Below, piece after piece: positions 10,150-18,709 of a DNA stretch of 64,000 nucleotides; position 1 is the first letter of the stretch, and the number at the start of each line of letters is the position of its first letter. The translations under genes were made by a program, and so were the position numbers. The DNA comes from an uncultured Dyadobacter sp. Lineage in GTDB: Bacteria > Bacteroidota > Bacteroidia > Cytophagales > Spirosomataceae. The DNA is taken from the NCBI RefSeq assembly GCF_946482605.1, contig NZ_CAMLSE010000013.1, positions 183,791 to 247,790 on the forward strand. Direction: 5' to 3'. Below the pieces are notes generated by a model that saw only the letters and a program-made list of their open reading frames with translations, did not search any database and had not been told where the DNA came from.

Positions 10150-11376
10150 ATGAGTAACGCTTCACCTATGCCAGCCAACGAGCTGGAACGTTTGATGGGG
10201 TTATCAGACCTGGACATTGACTATACAGACCAGAATGCAACTTTTCAGGACCTGGCCAAGCTGGCCGCGAAAGTGGCGGGCACAAGAATATCCCTCGTCA
10301 ACCTGATCGACTCGCTCACACAATGGACGATATCGAACTACGGCCTTGATATCGAACAAATGCTGCGGGAAGATTCCGTATGCCAGTATACCATCATGGA
10401 GGCGGATCACCTCGAAGTAGGCGACCTGTCGGCCGATGAGCGGTTTAAAAATAAATTTTATGTAACCGGCGATCCGAACGTACGCTATTATTACGGAATC
10501 CCGCTGAAAACAGGTGAAGGACTTCACATAGGCGCCCTGTGCGTGCTGGATCAGGAGAAGAAAGTACTCGACCCGGAGAAGATCGAATTGCTGAAAATCA
10601 TCGCAGACGAGATCGTAGCACGGTTAAAGACCTTTAAAGTGATGGAGGGGCTTAAATCCCGGCTCCTGGAAGCACGTCAGACGCAGAAGAAGGTGGCCCA
10701 CGACATACGCGGTCCCCTGGGCGGGATCGTCGGGCTGGCGCAGATCATCCGCGATCAGGGCGAGCGAAACCACATGGACGAGGTGCTCGAATTCATCAAT
10801 CTGATCCATAAAAGCGGAAATTCGATCCTCGATCTGGCTGAGGAAATCCTGGACTCACATCAGGACAAAAATGCGGCAATTGTTACCAAATCAGGCGAAA
10901 ACGGCTCGGGTTTCAATCTGGCTGTATTTAAGGATAAGCTGGAAAAGTTATATGGCCCTCAGGCAAAACATAAGAAGATCCGCTTCAGCGTGCATACCAG
11001 CCCGCTGACCGAGAATATTTCCTTTTCCAAAAACAAGCTGCTTCAGATCACTGGAAACCTGATTTCCAACTCTATGAAATTTACCCCGGTAGAGGGTGAA
11101 GTGAAGGTGGATCTGCGCCTGCTGATCGACCAGCCCCGACCGGTGTTGAGTATAACAGTGCAGGATACCGGCATGGGGATGAACAGCGAGAGCATTGATG
11201 CTGTTTTGTCGGGTAATGCGTCTTCGACCGAGGGCACCGGAGGGGAGCAGGGCTTTGGATTTGGACTTGCGCTGGTAAGACACCTGGTGCAGAGCCTCGG
11301 GGGCACCATGTCCATCAGTTCCGAACAAGGCACCGGAACCATTTTCGAGATCAGCCTGCCACAGCACATTTATTGA
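10150..11376 (+). CDS. Cytosolic GAF-domain sensor histidine kinase
   Basis: Sensor kinase of 408 residues without any transmembrane segment. An N-terminal GAF domain covers about residues 25-160 (ISLVNLIDSLTQWTISNYG; VRYYYGIPLKTGEGLHIGAL). The HisKA helix carries the phospho-acceptor H184 in KKVAHDIRGPLGGIVGLAQI, followed by an HATPase_c domain with N-box NLISNSMKFTP, G1 DTGMGM and G2 GFGFGLALVRHLV. All catalytic boxes look intact. No response regulator gene lies next to it, so it is an orphan kinase. The GAF ligand (nucleotide, haem, bilin or none) cannot be told; I see no obvious chromophore cysteine. Confidence 0.93.
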   Translation: MSNASPMPANELERLMGLSDLDIDYTDQNATFQDLAKLAAKVAGTRISLVNLIDSLTQWTISNYGLDIEQMLREDSVCQYTIMEADHLEVGDLSADERFKNKFYVTGDPNVRYYYGIPLKTGEGLHIGALCVLDQEKKVLDPEKIELLKIIADEIVARLKTFKVMEGLKSRLLEARQTQKKVAHDIRGPLGGIVGLAQIIRDQGERNHMDEVLEFINLIHKSGNSILDLAEEILDSHQDKNAAIVTKSGENGSGFNLAVFKDKLEKLYGPQAKHKKIRFSVHTSPLTENISFSKNKLLQITGNLISNSMKFTPVEGEVKVDLRLLIDQPRPVLSITVQDTGMGMNSESIDAVLSGNASSTEGTGGEQGFGFGLALVRHLVQSLGGTMSISSEQGTGTIFEISLPQHIY

Positions 11377-11464
11377 TGAGTTACAACGGTCCCGGGCAGG
11401 ACGATTTTTGGTTTGTACCGGATCGATCGCCAATTTTGTGCCTTTATTTTAATCCGGATCTGAT

Positions 11465-12688
11465 TTGAAACTATACAAAGGGCTGGTTACAGCCACAGTT
11501 GAGGCATTGCAGGACATTTTTGTCAGGAACCGACAGGCAGACCGCGTCGTAGAGCAATTGCTGAAATCCAACAAGAAATGGGGAGCCCGCGACAGGGCTT
11601 TCATCGCCGAAAACACCTACGAAATGGTGCGCTGGTGGAGACTGGTGAAATATGCCGCCGAAGTGGGCAAAGTCTCGGCGGAGAGCGATTTTTGGCGCAT
11701 TGCGGGTGCCTGGCAGCTCATTAAACCGCTCCATTTACAGCACAGCGAAAGCGTCGGTCTTCCCGATTGGCCCGAATGGGAGGGCATTGAGCCGGAAAAG
11801 GTATTGGAACGCTATCGGGAAGGATTGAATACGAGGAAAATCGCGGAATCTGTCCCGGACTGGATCGACGAGATCGCGGAAACCGAATTGGGGCGCATTT
11901 GGGACGGCGAACTTGCCGCACTGAACAAAACCGCCCCGCTGGTGCTGCGCGTCAATGCCCTCAAATCGGATGTGGAAACCGTGCAGGGACTGCTGGGAAG
12001 CGACCTGACCGAACGCATACCAGGCATACCGGAAGCATTGATCGTCGGGAAACGTCTGAACATCGGTGGGCTGGAACCTTTTAAGCAGGGATTTTTTGAG
12101 GTACAGGATGCTGGCTCCCAGCTCATTGCGCCTTATCTGGATGTGCAACCGGGTATGTCGGTTATCGACGCTTGCGCGGGTGCGGGCGGAAAAAGCCTGC
12201 ATTTGGCCGCATTATTGGGGAATACCGGCTCGGTGTTGTCCATGGATATCGACCAGCACAAATTGCAGGAATTGGAGCGCAGGGCATCGCGCAATGGCGT
12301 TACGAACCTTACTACAATGTTTATCAGTTCTGATAAAATCATCGAAAACCTCTCCCAAACCACGGATCGTTTGCTACTCGACGTCCCCTGCTCTGGCCTG
12401 GGGGTGCTGAGAAGGAACCCGGATAGTAAATGGAAGCTGAAACCCGAATTTCTGGATAAAATCCGCAAGGTGCAGGCGCAAATTCTTGAAAGCTATTCGG
12501 GGATGGTAAAAAAGGGCGGTAAAATGGTTTATGCCACATGCAGTATCCTTCCATCCGAATCTGAGGAGCAGGTCAAGGCGTTCGTGAAACGGCATAAGGC
12601 CGATTGGAAGTTTGTTTCGGAGCATCGCACATCCCCTGCGCGGGATGGTTTTGACGGCTTTTACATGGCGCTGCTCGAACGAAAGTAG
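11465..12688 (+). CDS. RsmB/NOL1-type RNA m5C methyltransferase
   Basis: SAM-dependent cytosine-5 methyltransferase of the RsmB/NSUN family, acting on rRNA or tRNA. The 407-residue protein has an N-terminal NusB-like helical part (about 1-130), then the catalytic fold: VIDACAGAGGKSLHLAALLG (SAM motif I, about 234-253), SMDIDQHKLQELERR, LLLDVPCSGLGVLRRNPDSK with one catalytic cysteine, and YATCSILPSESEEQV with the second. Translation appears to begin at a TTG at 11465, as no in-frame ATG precedes the conserved N-terminus. E. coli RsmB modifies 16S C967, but the exact target here is unproven. Confidence 0.9.
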   Translation: MKLYKGLVTATVEALQDIFVRNRQADRVVEQLLKSNKKWGARDRAFIAENTYEMVRWWRLVKYAAEVGKVSAESDFWRIAGAWQLIKPLHLQHSESVGLPDWPEWEGIEPEKVLERYREGLNTRKIAESVPDWIDEIAETELGRIWDGELAALNKTAPLVLRVNALKSDVETVQGLLGSDLTERIPGIPEALIVGKRLNIGGLEPFKQGFFEVQDAGSQLIAPYLDVQPGMSVIDACAGAGGKSLHLAALLGNTGSVLSMDIDQHKLQELERRASRNGVTNLTTMFISSDKIIENLSQTTDRLLLDVPCSGLGVLRRNPDSKWKLKPEFLDKIRKVQAQILESYSGMVKKGGKMVYATCSILPSESEEQVKAFVKRHKADWKFVSEHRTSPARDGFDGFYMALLERK

Positions 12689-12718
12689 CTTAAATGGCGA
12701 CGGCATGATTTTTTCCTG

Positions 12719-12976
12719 ATGATGAGAAATCAACAGACAAAAATCATGGACTACGAAAACCAATATGCAGTCTCCGTAGCGGAAATGCCCGACGACCAGC
12801 CTCCTGCGACCAGTTATCCGGAGAAACCGCGCGAAACCGGCCCATTGAACCCGACACCCGATGTGCCAGGCCCCGATGCTCCCGAAGTCAATACGGGTTC
12901 CAGGATGGATGAAGACGAGCCGGCGGAACCGACGGACGAAGATGAAGTAGGAGAGATTGAATCTCAAAATCCTTGA
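12719..12976 (+). CDS. Small acidic, proline-rich hypothetical protein
   Basis: I do not recognise this 85-residue protein. Its composition is very biased: Pro, Glu and Asp dominate, there is almost no hydrophobic core, and the C-terminus is strongly acidic (RMDEDEPAEPTDEDEVGEIE), so it is probably disordered. Two ATGs at 12719 and 12722 and a third at 12746 are possible starts. The frame is closed by a TGA whose last base begins a perfect 18-bp terminator hairpin, which supports a real transcribed gene. It follows the RsmB-type gene by 30 nt and may be cotranscribed. Confidence 0.65.
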   Translation: MMRNQQTKIMDYENQYAVSVAEMPDDQPPATSYPEKPRETGPLNPTPDVPGPDAPEVNTGSRMDEDEPAEPTDEDEVGEIESQNP

Positions 12977-13015
12977 ATAATAAAGGGTTACCGGCAACGG
13001 TAACCCTTTATTATT
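12976..13015. terminator. Bidirectional terminator, 18-bp stem with GCAA loop
   Basis: Perfect inverted repeat AATAATAAAGGGTTACCG / CGGTAACCCTTTATTATT around a GCAA (GNRA-type) tetraloop. The arms end in A- and T-rich flanks, so each strand reads a stem followed by a U-rich tail. It sits between the converging small acidic protein gene and the AHSA1 gene. Confidence 0.9.
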
Positions 13016-13030
13016 GGGTTAAATGCCATT

Positions 13031-13486
13031 TCAGCGGGCCTCCACCAGCTTTTTGATCTCGACCAGGATCGGATTCCAGCCTTCTCCATTGTTATAAGAA
13101 TCCTGATACCGGCGCTCGCCCTCGGCAACGGTGCTGTAATCGCCTTGCGACACCTTTAAGAGCGTCTGCTCCCCTTGCGGAACCAAGTCATAAGTGACTT
13201 GCAGGTAATTTTCGGCAACATCGTCGATCGTAGAATGCGGGTCAATCGTCGTGTACCGCAGAAATTTCCCCGGTTCGATATCGAGGATTTCGCCTTTCAC
13301 CCAAATGATTTCTTTCCCTTCATGTTCGCCTTTCCAAAGCAGTTTACTGCCGACATTCCATGTGGAAAGTGCCTCACAGCCAAACATATACTGTTTCGTT
13401 TGTTCCGGATTTACAAGCGCGTCCCACACCCGCGGGGCTGGCGCATCAATGGTGATTTCGTTTCGGATAATGAGTGGTTTTTGCAT
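13031..13486 (-). CDS. SRPBCC/AHSA1-family protein
   Basis: START-fold protein related to the C-terminal domain of the Hsp90 co-chaperone Aha1. The 151-residue frame starts at the ATG at 13486. Family marks: EITIDAPAPRVWDALVNPEQTKQY at the N-terminus, VGSKLLWKGEHEGKEI, GEILDIEPGKFLRYT, and a C-terminal helix NPILVEIKKLVEAR. It clearly resembles the protein at 17692-18138, suggesting paralogy. It is followed by a shared terminator and preceded by an AraC regulator 63 nt upstream. Ligand unknown. Confidence 0.88.
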   Translation of the reverse strand: MQKPLIIRNEITIDAPAPRVWDALVNPEQTKQYMFGCEALSTWNVGSKLLWKGEHEGKEIIWVKGEILDIEPGKFLRYTTIDPHSTIDDVAENYLQVTYDLVPQGEQTLLKVSQGDYSTVAEGERRYQDSYNNGEGWNPILVEIKKLVEAR

Positions 13487-13549
13487 TTGTCTGGATGTTC
13501 GTTGTTGACTGAACAATATTACAAATCCATAAGCCGCCCGGATTGCGTT

Positions 13550-14455
13550 TTACGGATTATTTCTAACGGAAAAAGGAGTGATGCCAAATTTCTTTTTAAA
13601 TGCATTGTTGAAGTGCTGCGGCGTCGCGTAGCCTAGCTGGGTCGAAATTTCGGCGGCTGTCTGCTGCGTATCAAGCAGATATTGTTTGGCAAGTTGCAGG
13701 CGCTGGTCGGTCAGGTAGCCGAAAATGGTATTATTGAACGTCTCTTTAAAGCCCTTTTTGAGCTTATACTCATTCAAACCTACGTGGTGGGCGATCTCTG
13801 AGAGGTTGGGCGGGCAATGCACGCGTTGGTTGATGAGATCGCGGACGGCGATGATCTTCTCCTTGTCGGTTTTGGTTTTGATAAATGTTTCCGTCCTGCG
13901 TTCCGACGCCTCGCATGCGTCGGCGCACAGCACGAGCAGTTCGATACTTTTCGAGAGAAGAAACAGTTTTTTAAGGCTTTCCGAGTATTTACAATGAATA
14001 ATCTGATGAATGACCTGCTGGATCGGTGAGTCGATCGTTCCCCAGTTGTCCGTCAGGATCGTGCTTTTACCTGCGATGATGGCTTCCGAAAAGCGTTTCA
14101 AAGTGTCGCTTGCATTTTGTGTAAACTGAATGAAAACATCTTTGGGAAACTGGATGCCAAACGTTTCGATTTCAAGTGTTTTGGCCTGTACCGTCATTTC
14201 AAACTCCTTGGAATACATGATGTTATGATGTCCGCCTACGAGATCGAACGTTTTGCCGAGCTGGTCGTAGGTGAACATATAATCGCCCTTCATGCCGAAA
14301 TGCATGCGCACGACATCCGTATTGACGCTTTTGGAATGAAAACTCGTCAGCTCCGCGAACCGGGAGACGGCATGGCCGAGCAGAATGCCATCGCATTGCC
14401 AGGTTACTCCTGTCATACTGCCCTTGTCAAAGTTCCGGGATTGCCTCTGCTCCAT
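13550..14455 (-). CDS. AraC-family transcriptional regulator
   Basis: 301-residue regulator with a poorly conserved N-terminal sensor region and a C-terminal AraC DNA-binding domain of two helix-turn-helix units: LSEIAHHVGLNEYKLKKGFK (first) and AAEISTQLGYATPQHFNNAF (second), closing with the family signature FKKKFGITPFSVRNN. The gene follows the ThuA-like gene by only 7 nt and is probably cotranscribed with it; the AHSA1 gene comes 63 nt later. The inducer is not deducible. Confidence 0.9.
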   Translation of the reverse strand: MEQRQSRNFDKGSMTGVTWQCDGILLGHAVSRFAELTSFHSKSVNTDVVRMHFGMKGDYMFTYDQLGKTFDLVGGHHNIMYSKEFEMTVQAKTLEIETFGIQFPKDVFIQFTQNASDTLKRFSEAIIAGKSTILTDNWGTIDSPIQQVIHQIIHCKYSESLKKLFLLSKSIELLVLCADACEASERRTETFIKTKTDKEKIIAVRDLINQRVHCPPNLSEIAHHVGLNEYKLKKGFKETFNNTIFGYLTDQRLQLAKQYLLDTQQTAAEISTQLGYATPQHFNNAFKKKFGITPFSVRNNP

Positions 14456-14462
14456 TTAAATG

Positions 14463-15302
14463 CTATTTTTTGCCCTTGCCTAACCACAGGATCGTATTGA
14501 CCAGGAACTGATTTTGTTTGTCATTGTCGAAGGTAAAAGATAATTCCTTATTGGTCTTGTTTTCGTAATCGATATCGTTGTGGCCCATGTTCATGTAGAG
14601 CATTTTGAATTTTTTGTTGGTCCATGCGACCGGATAATAGCCGCTATGCCATATTTCGTGCGGTTTGGGCCCCGTTCCCAGCGGGAAGCTGGCTGGATCG
14701 ATAGAAAGCAGGATTTCGATGTCCGGGTTGGCTTTCAGGTCTTTTTCCCAGCGGTACCATTCGTTCGGGGAAGCTTTGAATGTGCCTCCAAGCCCTTTCG
14801 TGGCAGGATGCTTCGGGTTTTCCGCTTTCAGTATGGCCGAGGTGGGGCGCCAGGTGTTGCTTTTGTACTGCCCCGAACCCAGGAACTGGTCGTGGTACCA
14901 GTCCCAGTTTTGCGGATAAACCGATGGCGTTAATGCGAATGCGGCAAAATGAAAGCCGATCCATCCGCCGCCCCGCTCCATATATTGCTGGAATGCGGCC
15001 CTCTGCGAGGGTGTTTCCGGACGCGTGTCGAGGAAAAGCACAACCTGGTAATGCGACAGGAATTCAGCATTGAGGTTATCCCAATTGGTTGTTGAATCGT
15101 AGGAAAAACCATTTTCCTTGCCAAGCTGCGGGAGGCGGCGGTTGGCTTCATGCACGAAACTGATGTGCGCACGGTCGTTTTTACCGGTAAAAAATGCGAT
15201 GACTTTGAACTGAGGCTTTTGCTGCGCGTGTGCGACATGGAAAAATGCCACGGCCAACAGGGCCAGGAGGACAGCCAGCGGCTTACCTGAGGAGTACTTC
15301 AT
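14463..15302 (-). CDS. ThuA-like (trehalose-utilisation type) secreted protein
   Basis: Member of the ThuA family, which adopts a class I glutamine amidotransferase-like fold and in Bacteroidota is usually exported. Starting at the ATG at 15302 gives 279 residues with a signal peptide (about 1-27, ending VAHAQ). Later marks are FHFAAFALTPSVYPQNWDWY, HPATKGLGGTFKASPNEWYR and a C-terminal INMGHND-like segment (YMNMGHNDIDYEN). A longer frame to 15467 would bury the signal peptide and is not preferred. It lies directly upstream of the AraC gene. A role in sugar metabolism is only by family name. Confidence 0.86.
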   Translation of the reverse strand: MKYSSGKPLAVLLALLAVAFFHVAHAQQKPQFKVIAFFTGKNDRAHISFVHEANRRLPQLGKENGFSYDSTTNWDNLNAEFLSHYQVVLFLDTRPETPSQRAAFQQYMERGGGWIGFHFAAFALTPSVYPQNWDWYHDQFLGSGQYKSNTWRPTSAILKAENPKHPATKGLGGTFKASPNEWYRWEKDLKANPDIEILLSIDPASFPLGTGPKPHEIWHSGYYPVAWTNKKFKMLYMNMGHNDIDYENKTNKELSFTFDNDKQNQFLVNTILWLGKGKK

Positions 15303-15487
15303 TGGAATAAGGTTTAGGATCGGATAGGAATTTACTCCAAATATAATGTGTAATCTGATCTCCTTGTTCAGTGACTTTTTTGCCGCTATGATTTTATGAT
15401 CCATCTTCTGACCGGCTTGTCGCATTAACGGATGGCCGAGCGGATGCAATGCCGGATTTTTTTCCATGTTTTAAACAAATAGGCTGC

Positions 15488-15495
15488 TATTTTTG
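15488..15495 (+). promoter_or_regulatory. Bacteroidota -7 box (TATTTTTG) of tex
   Basis: TATTTTTG matches the Bacteroidota TAnnTTTG -7 element exactly, 28 nt before the ATG of tex. No clean TTTG is seen 19-20 nt upstream, so only half the promoter is supported. Confidence 0.5.
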
Positions 15496-15522
15496 CGGTT
15501 CATAGAATACCCCTGAACATTT

Positions 15523-17640
15523 ATGAACTACATCCTTATCGCACAGCAGGCGGGCGTTACCGACAAGCAGGCGAGGAATACCATTGCCCTGTTTGAAGAG
15601 GGCGCGACCGTGCCGTTTATAGCACGTTACCGGAAGGAAGCGACCGGCGGACTGGACGAGGTCCAGATCGGAAATGTGAAAGACGCATGGCAGAAACAGC
15701 AGGAAGTCGAAAAGCGGCGTGAGGCCATTTTGAAAAGTATCGAAGAGCAAGGTAAACTGACCCCCGAACTGAAAAAGAAGATCGAGGGCGTTTTTTCGAT
15801 GACCGAGCTGGAAGACATTTATTTACCTTATAAACAAAAAAGGAAAACCAGGGCGGTAATGGCCATTGAAAAGGGCCTCGAACCGCTTGCGAAGCTTATC
15901 TTCGAGGGCCGGGAAAGAGACCCGCTGAATAAAGCGTCGTCGTTCCTGAACGATCAGGTAGGCAATGTGGAGGAGGCATTACAGGGCGCCCGCGACATCA
16001 TTGCCGAGTGGATCAACGAGAACCAGGACGCCAGAACGAAGATCCGGTACACATTCCAGCGCGGCGCAGTCATTACTTCGAAGGTTAAAAAGAAGAAAGA
16101 AGAGGAAGGGGCCAAATACCGCGATTATTTCGATTTCTCGGAACCCTTGTCGAAGATCCCCTCACACAGGCTGCTCGCGATCCGCCGGGGCGAGGAAGAA
16201 GGGATTCTGAGCGTTGACATTTCGCCCGACGAAGATGCAGCGCTCGAAGCATTGGACCGCCTTTTCATGATCGGTACGGAAGCGTGTAAGGACCAGCTGG
16301 AAATTGCCATTGCCGATAGCTATAAACGGCTGCTCAAACCGTCCATTGAAACGGAATTCTCGAACCTGTCCAAAGATAAGGCCGACGTTGCCGCCATTCA
16401 GGTTTTCAGTGAGAACTTGAGGCAGTTATTGCTCGCGTCCCCACTCGGGCAGAAAACGGTACTGGCCATTGACCCGGGTTATCGGACCGGCTGCAAGGTC
16501 GTGGTCCTCGATCACCAGGGTAACCTCCTGGCCGACCATGTCATTTATCCTTTCGACAAACCGGGCGACGCAGCCGCACGCATTTCGGAACAGATCCGGA
16601 AATTCAAAGTTCAGGCCATTGCGGTCGGAAATGGAACCGCCGGCCGGGAGACGGAAGACTTTGTGAAGAAAGTCCTTGATTCGTCCGGCCAGGCTGCTGA
16701 GATCGGTTTGTTCATGGTGAGCGAGCAGGGCGCGTCGATTTATTCGGCTTCCGAGGTGGCGCGGGACGAGTTCCCGGACAAGGACGTAACCGTTCGCGGC
16801 TCCATCTCCATCGGTCGCCGACTCATGGACCCGTTGGCGGAGCTCGTGAAAATTGATCCCAAATCGATCGGCGTCGGACAGTATCAGCATGATGTGGACC
16901 AAAATTCATTGCGAAATGCTTTGGATGTAGTCGTAGAGAGCTGCGTAAATTCCGTAGGCGTAAATCTCAACACGTCAAGTAAGCATCTTTTAAGGTACGT
17001 ATCGGGCCTTGGACCGGCCCTGGCGCAAAATATAGTGGATTTTCGTGCTAAAAACGGAAACTTCAAATCAAGGCAGCAATTATTGAAAGTTCCGCGGCTC
17101 GGTGCAAAGGCTTTTGAGCAGGCAGCGGGCTTTTTGCGGATTGAAAATGGAGATAATCCGTTGGATAACAGCGCTGTACATCCGGAGCGCTATGATTTGG
17201 TAGCTAAAATGGCCAAGGATAATGGTGCCTCGGTCAAGGATCTGATGCAAAAACAGGAGTTACGCCGACAGGTCCGCATTGAGCAATATGTTTCAGACGC
17301 GGTCGGCCTGCCCACTTTGCGAGACATTTTAGCAGAACTTGAAAAGCCATCCCGTGACCCGCGTGCTGAAATGAAAAAGTTTGAATTCGATAGTTCGGTA
17401 CGGAAGCCTGAGGATTTGAAAGTCGGGATGATATTGCCGGGTATTGTAACAAACATTACAGCATTCGGAGCATTCGTGGATGTGGGCGTGAAGCAGGACG
17501 GGCTTGTGCACGTATCGCAGCTGGCCGACAAGTTTGTGAAGGACCCCAATGAAGTTGTCAAGTTACAGCAGGCGGTGACGGTCAGAGTGACGGAGGTCGA
17601 TCTCACCAGAAAGCGGATCGCTCTCTCGATGAAACTGTAG
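15523..17640 (+). CDS. tex: Tex-type S1 RNA-binding protein
   Basis: Transcription accessory protein Tex, a conserved cytosolic nucleic-acid-binding protein connected with RNA polymerase and RNA quality control. The 705 residues show the standard order: N-terminal helical region, YqgF/RNase H-like domain from about residue 315 (VLAIDPGYRTGCKVVVLDHQ), helix-hairpin-helix region (YVSGLGPALAQNIVDFRAKN, about 490-510), and a C-terminal S1 domain (VGMILPGIVTNITAFGAFVD, about 630-650, through RKRIALSMKL). It has its own -7 box and ends at a strong hairpin. Confidence 0.96.
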   Translation: MNYILIAQQAGVTDKQARNTIALFEEGATVPFIARYRKEATGGLDEVQIGNVKDAWQKQQEVEKRREAILKSIEEQGKLTPELKKKIEGVFSMTELEDIYLPYKQKRKTRAVMAIEKGLEPLAKLIFEGRERDPLNKASSFLNDQVGNVEEALQGARDIIAEWINENQDARTKIRYTFQRGAVITSKVKKKKEEEGAKYRDYFDFSEPLSKIPSHRLLAIRRGEEEGILSVDISPDEDAALEALDRLFMIGTEACKDQLEIAIADSYKRLLKPSIETEFSNLSKDKADVAAIQVFSENLRQLLLASPLGQKTVLAIDPGYRTGCKVVVLDHQGNLLADHVIYPFDKPGDAAARISEQIRKFKVQAIAVGNGTAGRETEDFVKKVLDSSGQAAEIGLFMVSEQGASIYSASEVARDEFPDKDVTVRGSISIGRRLMDPLAELVKIDPKSIGVGQYQHDVDQNSLRNALDVVVESCVNSVGVNLNTSSKHLLRYVSGLGPALAQNIVDFRAKNGNFKSRQQLLKVPRLGAKAFEQAAGFLRIENGDNPLDNSAVHPERYDLVAKMAKDNGASVKDLMQKQELRRQVRIEQYVSDAVGLPTLRDILAELEKPSRDPRAEMKKFEFDSSVRKPEDLKVGMILPGIVTNITAFGAFVDVGVKQDGLVHVSQLADKFVKDPNEVVKLQQAVTVRVTEVDLTRKRIALSMKL

Positions 17641-17645
17641 CGGGC

Positions 17646-17683
17646 ATACCGTCAAACCTGCCAGCCGGGAGGTTTGACGGTAT
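17646..17683. terminator. Bidirectional terminator after tex
   Basis: Perfect 14-bp inverted repeat ATACCGTCAAACCT / AGGTTTGACGGTAT with a 10-nt loop, placed between the converging tex and SRPBCC genes, six bases after the tex stop. Confidence 0.85.
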
Positions 17684-17691
17684 CATTCCTA

Positions 17692-18138
17692 TCACAGCAC
17701 GTGCAGCCGCTCATTCTCCACAACCTTTTTCAGGTTTTGCAGCACGGTCATCCAGTTTCCTTCCGCCTTCACGACTGCCTCGTCATCTTCCAGATTGTCC
17801 TGTGTGAGTACCAGCGTGGTGTTTTCGTGGTAATCCGACAAATGGAAGGTTACATGTGTATAATTGTCCTCAAAGTCTTCGGTTCCAGAAAGCGGGCTCC
17901 AGAATGAATAGCTCAGCACGCGCTCGGGAATGATTTCGAGGATTTCGCCTTTGTCCACATAGTGCTGGCCCTGCCATACACCTTCAAAAGTGATCGGGCT
18001 GCCTATTTCAAGATCCGACCGCATTTCGGTGCCGTAGAGATACTTTTTGACGAGTTCGGGTTCTACCAATGCCTTCCATACCGCAGAAGGGCTTGCATGG
18101 ATAGAAATGGTTGTGGTTGCAAGCTGTTTTCTGTTCAT
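17692..18138 (-). CDS. SRPBCC/AHSA1-family protein (second copy)
   Basis: 148 residues from the ATG at 18138. It shares the layout of the 13031-13486 protein: ISIHASPSAVWKALVEPELVKKYLYG at the N-terminus (quoted positions 9-34), GSPITFEGVWQGQHYVDKGE, ILEIIPERVLSYSFWSPLSG and a final helix MTVLQNLKKVVENE. Such proteins bind hydrophobic ligands or partner proteins; no specific role is evident. It is divergent from another SRPBCC-fold gene at 18254, with a palindrome in the shared spacer. Confidence 0.88.
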   Translation of the reverse strand: MNRKQLATTTISIHASPSAVWKALVEPELVKKYLYGTEMRSDLEIGSPITFEGVWQGQHYVDKGEILEIIPERVLSYSFWSPLSGTEDFEDNYTHVTFHLSDYHENTTLVLTQDNLEDDEAVVKAEGNWMTVLQNLKKVVENERLHVL

Positions 18139-18214
18139 GTTATTCGGGATTAAGTATAAGATGAAATGTTGAGAAAACTGTGCCAGAAATGACGCCGGCA
18201 CAGATTGCACCTGG

Positions 18215-18239
18215 TCTGAATATTTAACGTATATTCAGA
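18215..18239. promoter_or_regulatory. Palindromic operator candidate between two SRPBCC genes
   Basis: TCTGAATAT-ttaacgt-ATATTCAGA, a perfect 9-bp inverted repeat with a 7-nt spacer, in the 115-nt gap between divergently transcribed genes and 14 nt before the start at 18254. The size and symmetry suit a dimeric regulator. No regulator gene adjoins it. Confidence 0.45.
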
Positions 18240-18253
18240 TCAAACAGAGAAGC

Positions 18254-18709
18254 ATGCGCGAACTATATTTTTCACAGCTATTACCCATTCCGCTCGACGA
18301 GGCGTGGTCGTTTTTCTCCAACCCGGATAACCTGAAACACATTACCCCGTCACATATGGGGTTTGTAGTGACGTCATCGCATCATGGAAACCGGATGTAT
18401 GCCGGGCAGATCATACGCTACATCGTCCGGCCGCTTTGGGGCTTACCTTTGAAATGGTGTACTGAAATAACACATGTCGTTGATAACAAATACTTTATAG
18501 ATGAGCAGCGGTTCGGCCCCTATGCATTCTGGCACCACCAGCACCATTTCACGGAAGTCGATGGCGGCGTGCTGATGGAGGATATCCTGCATTATAAGGT
18601 GGCATTCGGCTTCATCGGGCGTATCGTGGACCAGCTGATCGTCAACCGCGAGGTGAACGCCATCTTCGCTTACCGTAAAAAAGTGCTCACAGAGCGGTTT
18701 GGAAGTTAG
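18254..18709 (+). CDS. SRPBCC ligand-binding domain protein
   Basis: 151-residue START-fold protein of the group often labelled cell-division-inhibitor-like SRPBCC. It begins MRELYFSQLLPIPLDEAWSF, then NPDNLKHITPSHMGF, WCTEITHVVDNKYFIDEQRF and GPYAFWHHQHHFTE, the last being characteristic of this group. No signal peptide. Its last four bases overlap the end of the converging porin gene, so the two mRNAs are complementary at their 3' ends. Biochemical function is unknown. Confidence 0.85.
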   Translation: MRELYFSQLLPIPLDEAWSFFSNPDNLKHITPSHMGFVVTSSHHGNRMYAGQIIRYIVRPLWGLPLKWCTEITHVVDNKYFIDEQRFGPYAFWHHQHHFTEVDGGVLMEDILHYKVAFGFIGRIVDQLIVNREVNAIFAYRKKVLTERFGS

